NCBI RefSeq assembly: GCF_000718305.1
Contig: NZ_JOFQ01000001.1
Location: 248,001 to 312,000, forward strand
Length of the DNA: 64,000 bases
Source: Streptomyces niger
GTDB lineage: Bacteria; Actinomycetota; Actinomycetes; Streptomycetales; Streptomycetaceae
Reading direction: 5' to 3'
This document shows positions 60,203 through 64,000 of this stretch, in pieces. The position numbers and the translations under genes are program-made. The notes below the pieces were generated by a model. The model had not been told where the DNA came from. It saw only the letters and a list, made by a program, of their open reading frames with translations, and did not search any database. Positions within the stretch are counted from its first letter, which is position 1; the number at the start of each line of letters is the position of its first letter.

Positions 60203-61423
60203 ATGAGCATCACCACGGACCCGGCAGGTCTCTTCGCCACCCACACCTGTGCCGAGATCACGCTCGACATCTTGCGCGCGGTCCGCCCCCAGGCGGCCGT
60301 ACATCCGTGCCGGAGCTGCCCACGGTTGGCGGGCGACGGCACCCCGCCCCCTTACCCGGTCGAGGGCGACCCGGACATGGATCCGTACACGCCGGAATGC
60401 ACCCCCGGTCCGCGCGCCGTCCGACGGGCAGCAGCCCCCGGCACGTCCCGGGCGGGCACGGGCCACGCACACGGCAAGGTGATCCTGCTGGGGGAGCATG
60501 CCGCCGTCTACGGTGCGCCTGCCGTCGCCGTTCCGGTACCCGACCTCCAGGTGCGGGCAGTGGCGACGCCTAGCCGCCGTCCTGGGCGCGGCCTGCAGGC
60601 CTACGGCGTGCGATTCCACTTCCCACACCAGGACACCACCGCAGGTCACCCCTCGCCGTCCGTCGAAGGCGCTGCCGAGGCGCTGCGGGCGTTGGTGGAT
60701 GCTGTGCTGCAGCGGGCCGAGTCGCACCCGGTGCGCGCCGTGGACATCCAGGTGGAGAGCAACATCCCCACAGGACGCGGGTTGGGCGCCAGCGCGGCAT
60801 GCGCTCGCGCGGCCACCCACGCGCTCGCCGACCTGCTGGATCTTCGTCTGAGTCCGGCCGAGGTGTTCGATCTGGTGCAGGTGGCCGAGACGGCCGCACA
60901 CGGTCGGGCGAGTGGCATCGATGCGTGGGCGACCGGCAGTGCGTCGTGTGTGTTGTTGGTCCACGGTCGGGTGAGCGGCGTGTCGGTCGGGGGCCCGGCA
61001 TGGTTGGTGGTCGCCGACAGTGGGGAAAGCGGCAGCACCCGGCATGCCGTCGAGATGTTGCGTACCGCCTTCTCCCGGGACCCGATGCGCAGGCAGGCGT
61101 TCCTGCGCCGCTCGACCGCCCTGACGCAGCAGGCTCTCGATGCTCTGGCGCGGGGCGAGTCGGCCGCCGCAGGACGGTTCCTCACCGAGTGCCATCAGCT
61201 GCTCGCCTCCCTCGGGCTGACCACTGCCCGGGTCCGGCACCTGGTCGAGGTGGCTCTCCACCAGGGCGCTCTGGGCGCCAAGATGAGCGGCGGCGGGCTG
61301 GGCGGATGCATCGTCGCCCTGACCGACAGCGCTGCGGGAGCCCGTACCCTCAGCAGTCGTCTGGCCGCCCGAGGTGCGGAGCACACCTGGGTCGTCGCCT
61401 TGGACGAGGGGAGGCGGCGATGA
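60203..61423 (+). CDS. mvk: Mevalonate kinase with N-terminal extension
   Basis: 406 aa. ATG 60203 has GGGGAGG at 5 nt, so the extension is translated. GHMP kinase motifs: GKVILLGEHAAVYGAPA (about 91-107), PTGRGLGASAACARAA (ATP loop), SGIDAWATGS with the catalytic Asp, and MSGGGLGGCIVAL. It phosphorylates mevalonate to mevalonate 5-phosphate. The first 85 residues precede the kinase fold and contain four Cys (THTCAEITLDILRAVRP, VHPCRSCPRLAG, YTPEC). Typical Streptomyces mevalonate kinases are about 345 aa. Overlaps the next gene by ATGA. Confidence 0.88.
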   Translation: MSITTDPAGLFATHTCAEITLDILRAVRPQAAVHPCRSCPRLAGDGTPPPYPVEGDPDMDPYTPECTPGPRAVRRAAAPGTSRAGTGHAHGKVILLGEHAAVYGAPAVAVPVPDLQVRAVATPSRRPGRGLQAYGVRFHFPHQDTTAGHPSPSVEGAAEALRALVDAVLQRAESHPVRAVDIQVESNIPTGRGLGASAACARAATHALADLLDLRLSPAEVFDLVQVAETAAHGRASGIDAWATGSASCVLLVHGRVSGVSVGGPAWLVVADSGESGSTRHAVEMLRTAFSRDPMRRQAFLRRSTALTQQALDALARGESAAAGRFLTECHQLLASLGLTTARVRHLVEVALHQGALGAKMSGGGLGGCIVALTDSAAGARTLSSRLAARGAEHTWVVALDEGRRR

Positions 61424-62424
61424 CTTCACTGTTGCCGGCGACGGCTGTCGCGCACCCCAACATCGCGCTGGTCAAGTACTGGGGGAAGCGCGATGAGCAC
61501 CTCATGCTCCCGTGTGCGGACAGTGTGTCCATGACTCTGGACGTGTACCCGACCACGACCACAGTGCAGTTGCGGCCGGACGCGACCAGCGACGTTGTGA
61601 TCATGGACGGCCGCTTCCTGCGAGGCGAGTCCTCGCAACGTGTGACGCGCTTCCTGGACCTCGTCCGCACGCAGGCCGACAGCCGGGACCGAGTGCTGGT
61701 CGACAGCCGTAACACCGCACCGGTCGGGGCCGGTCTCGCCTCCTCCGCTGCCGGGTTCGCCGCACTCGCGCTCGCCGCCTCGAAGGCCTTTCAACTGAGC
61801 CTGGATCACCGGGCCTTGTCGCGGCTGGCCCGCCGCGGGTCCGGGTCCGCCGCCCGCTCCGTCTTCGGCGGCTTCGTCCACTGGCATGCCGGCAGTGACC
61901 ACGCGCCCGACCCCGACTTCGCCTCTTACGCCGAACCGGTCACCGACACCCGCCTCGACCTCGCACTGCTCGCGGTCCTGCTGGACACCGCGCCCAAACC
62001 CGTCTCCAGCCGGGAGGCGATGCGGCGCACCATGACCACCTCGCCCGCCTTTCACCGATGGCTGGCGGCCACTCGTACCGACACCGCCCTGATGCGTGAC
62101 GCGCTACGGGCCGGCGACGTGCAGGCCGTGGGGGAGATAGCCGAGCGCAACGCGATGGGTATGCACGCCGCCATGGAGGCAGCCGTCCCACCCGTCGTCT
62201 ACCGCACGTCCGCCTCCCACCACGTGCTGCGGCAGGTACGCCGGTTGCGCGCAGCCGGTGAGCGGATGTGGGCCACGATGGACGCCGGCCCCAACGTGAA
62301 GGTGCTCTGTCTGCCCGGCGACGCGGCGCGGTTGGCCGACCAGTTGCGCCGCTTGAGCCATCGGCCCGTCCTCGTCGCCCGCTCCGGGCCGGGCGCCACG
62401 CTGCACCGTGGGGAGGTGCGATGA
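61420..62424 (+). CDS. mvaD: Diphosphomevalonate decarboxylase
   Basis: 334 aa, ATG 61420 overlapping the kinase stop; GGAGG upstream. Family signatures: HPNIALVKYWGKRD at the N-terminus, LCADSVSMTL-like CADSVSMTLDVYPTTTT, GAGLASSAAGFAALALAAS (phosphate-binding loop), GSGSAARSVFGGFVHW and TMDAGPNVKVL with the catalytic Asp. Converts mevalonate 5-diphosphate to isopentenyl diphosphate with ATP and release of CO2. Confidence 0.94.
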   Translation: MTSLLPATAVAHPNIALVKYWGKRDEHLMLPCADSVSMTLDVYPTTTTVQLRPDATSDVVIMDGRFLRGESSQRVTRFLDLVRTQADSRDRVLVDSRNTAPVGAGLASSAAGFAALALAASKAFQLSLDHRALSRLARRGSGSAARSVFGGFVHWHAGSDHAPDPDFASYAEPVTDTRLDLALLAVLLDTAPKPVSSREAMRRTMTTSPAFHRWLAATRTDTALMRDALRAGDVQAVGEIAERNAMGMHAAMEAAVPPVVYRTSASHHVLRQVRRLRAAGERMWATMDAGPNVKVLCLPGDAARLADQLRRLSHRPVLVARSGPGATLHRGEVR

Positions 62425-63617
62425 CCGACTCCGTCACGGTCGAAGCCCCGGGCAAGCTGATGATCGCCGGCGAGTACGCCGTGCTCACTCCCGGGCAGCC
62501 CGCGATCGTCACTGCCGTCGACCGCTGTGTCACCGTCACCGCCACCCGACCGCAGCACACCGGAAGCGACGTCGAGCTGGTCACTGACCTCTGCGATCGC
62601 CCCGTGCCACTGCGTCGCACCCGAGACGGCCTGTGTGCCGTGCAGCAGTGTGACAACGCGCACCTGGCCGGCCCGCTGGCCCATCTGGTGCGCGTCGTGG
62701 AGACCGTCGACGCGCTGCACACCGAGCTCGCGCGGCCTCCGGCGCGGGTACGTCTCGAGGCGTGCAGCGCCCTGCACCGCGACGGGCGCAAGCTCGGGCT
62801 GGGGTCCAGTGGCGCCGTCACCGTCGCCGCCACCCGCGCCCTGCTGGCCTTCGTCGGCATGCCGATGACCGCCGAGGCCCACTTCCGTATCGCGCTGCTC
62901 GCGTCCATCTCCGTCGATCACGGCCCCTCGGGCGCGGATCTGGCGGCGAGTACCTGGCCGGACGGGTGGGTGCACTACAGCCCGCCCGACCGCACCGCGC
63001 TCCTGCGGTACCGGCGCGAGCACGGCGTCCTTGCCACCCTGCACGCGCCGTGGTCCGGGCTGTCCGTACGCGTCCTGCCGCCACCGTCCACGCTGACCTT
63101 GGTGGCCGGCTGGTCCCGCGCGCCCGCCTCCACGACCGGCAGGGTCCGCCAACTGCGTGACTGCTGCTGGTGGCAGTCCCACTCCCGCCGGTGTTTCCAG
63201 CACCGTAGCGCCATCGGGGTCGACGCCATGGCGCATGCGTTGGAGCAGCACGACGACGCGCACGTACTGAGTGCGTTCCGCGACAGTGGGACGGTGCTGG
63301 CCGGCCTCGACAGGGAAGTCGGCCTGCGCATCTTCACCCCCGCTCTGACCGCACTGTGCGAGGCGGCCCGGAAGTGTGGCGCGCCCGCCAAGCCCTCAGG
63401 GGCCGGCGGTGGCGACTGCGGTATCGCCCTCCTCCCTGCCGGCACCGACCGTGAGGCGCTCCAGCGCCTCTGGGCACAAGCCGGTATCACCCCACTCGCC
63501 CTGCGGCCCGCCGCCGACGCCCGTCCCGCCTCCGCACCGATGTCCCAGCCGATCGGTCCGCGGCCGTCCGACGGCCTACGCCGGGCGTTCACCGCCCCCA
63601 CCGTGAGGAATGCGTGA
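62421..63617 (+). CDS. Phosphomevalonate kinase
   Basis: 398 aa, ATG 62421 overlapping the decarboxylase stop; GGAGG at 4-5 nt. GHMP kinase: EAPGKLMIAGEYAVLTPGQP, LGLGSSGAVTVAATRALLAF, HGPSGADLAASTWPDGW and the C-terminal GAGGGDCGIALLPAG. Converts mevalonate 5-phosphate to the diphosphate. A Pro/Ala-rich tail of about 40 residues follows the fold. Its TGA shares an A with the ATG of the HMG-CoA reductase gene (TGATG). Confidence 0.92.
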   Translation: MTDSVTVEAPGKLMIAGEYAVLTPGQPAIVTAVDRCVTVTATRPQHTGSDVELVTDLCDRPVPLRRTRDGLCAVQQCDNAHLAGPLAHLVRVVETVDALHTELARPPARVRLEACSALHRDGRKLGLGSSGAVTVAATRALLAFVGMPMTAEAHFRIALLASISVDHGPSGADLAASTWPDGWVHYSPPDRTALLRYRREHGVLATLHAPWSGLSVRVLPPPSTLTLVAGWSRAPASTTGRVRQLRDCCWWQSHSRRCFQHRSAIGVDAMAHALEQHDDAHVLSAFRDSGTVLAGLDREVGLRIFTPALTALCEAARKCGAPAKPSGAGGGDCGIALLPAGTDREALQRLWAQAGITPLALRPAADARPASAPMSQPIGPRPSDGLRRAFTAPTVRNA

Positions 63618-64000
63618 TGACTGCCCCTCCCCCGCCCCACAGCAGCGCCACCCCGCGCAGTGGCCCCGAACACGACGTGACGCACGTACCGCTGCGCTGG
63701 GTCGGCCCCCTGCGGGTTTCCGGGAACACCGCCACCGGCGAGGTAGAGGTGCCGCTGGCCACCTACGAGTCGCCGCTGTGGCCCTCGGTGGGGCGCGGCG
63801 CACGCATCTCCCGCCTCGTCGAGAGCGGCATCCGGGCCACCCTGCTCGACGAACGCATGACTCGCTCCGTGCTGGTGGAGGCCTCCGACGCCGCCACCGC
63901 CCGGACGGCGGCGCTGGCCGTCGACGGGCGCATCGACGAACTGCGTGAGGTCACCCGCACCACCAGCCGGTACGCGCAACTCCTCGCCGTACGGCACGAG
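63617..64000 (+). CDS. HMG-CoA reductase, N-terminal part (runs off the window)
   Basis: 128 codons visible with no stop, ATG 63617 overlapping the preceding TGA by one base. After an 18-residue polar start, it matches the Streptomyces (eukaryote-like, class I) HMG-CoA reductase: LRWVGPLRVSGN, VPLATYESPLWPSVGRGAR (substrate-binding segment with the conserved E), DERMTRSVLVEA and RIDELREVTR. Reduces HMG-CoA to mevalonate with NADPH. No type 2 isopentenyl isomerase gene lies between the kinase and this gene, unlike in the CL190 cluster. Frame and boundaries were read directly from the sequence. Confidence 0.92.
   Translation, partial: MTAPPPPHSSATPRSGPEHDVTHVPLRWVGPLRVSGNTATGEVEVPLATYESPLWPSVGRGARISRLVESGIRATLLDERMTRSVLVEASDAATARTAALAVDGRIDELREVTRTTSRYAQLLAVRHE

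Noticed and set aside
59795..61429. Minus-strand open frame over the ACP and mevalonate kinase genes
   Set aside because: Opposite strand of genes with intact catalytic motifs; no start signal or homology.

Overview
The window is high-GC actinobacterial DNA, almost certainly from a Streptomyces chromosome. The evidence is a GC-rich third codon position, GTG starts, many GTGA/ATGA gene overlaps, rare TTA codons confined to a few genes, Tat-exported enzymes, a divergent third EF-Tu, a MatB-type matrix polysaccharide enzyme, and a mevalonate operon of the Streptomyces type. No tRNA, rRNA, insertion sequence or CRISPR array was seen. Short tandem repeats are unusually numerous, mostly next to or just inside gene ends.

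Layout. 1-5.2 kb: a two-gene lytic (amidase/transglycosylase) pair, a hot-dog protein, a Pro/Gln-rich membrane protein, an MFS pump and a spermidine-synthase-like protein. 5.2-9 kb: patatin lipase, EF-Tu3 with its own terminator, and a TVP38-type membrane protein. 9.3-12.3 kb: an anti-sigma-like ATPase divergent from an XRE regulator that is translationally coupled to a flavoprotein. 13-18.8 kb: UppP, two paralogous mini-proteins, Nudix hydrolase, acetyltransferase, DUF2277, a Tat-exported phosphodiesterase and a flavin reductase. 18.8-20.3 kb: a decayed dnaK-grpE-DUF2267 stress locus. 20.3-28.6 kb: a complete acetoin dehydrogenase locus (E1 alpha, E1 beta, E2, butanediol/acetoin reductase, GAF regulator, lipoyl synthase, E3). 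29-31 kb: a drug-efflux MFS pump.

31.8-41.6 kb is a secretome region: subtilase lipoprotein, streptogrisin with chitin-binding module, LysR and AraC regulators, a secreted intradiol dioxygenase carrying the same kind of carbohydrate-binding module, then a GH5-GH6 cellulase operon behind two CebR-like operators. TTA codons in the AraC gene, the dioxygenase and the GH6 gene suggest bldA (developmental) control. 41.7-48.5 kb: secreted proteins, a MatB-like deacetylase/glycosyltransferase, an LCP ligase and a beta-lactamase-fold esterase.

48.8-58.4 kb is the most distinctive region: a putative sulfate-ester or sulfated-glycan locus. It has a Gfo/Idh/MocA oxidoreductase, a Tat-exported GH43-like enzyme (split by an in-frame TAA), a formylglycine-generating enzyme coupled to a sulfatase, a ROK regulator, and an SsuABC/TauABC-type importer. 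The GH43 and ROK promoters share the same promoter/operator module, which ties the parts into one regulon. 58.9-64 kb: a beta-ketoacyl synthase III and an acyl carrier protein head a tightly overlapping mevalonate operon (mevalonate kinase with an unusual N-terminal extension, diphosphomevalonate decarboxylase, phosphomevalonate kinase, HMG-CoA reductase running off the end). This points to a dedicated isoprenoid supply, perhaps for a terpenoid natural product beyond the window.
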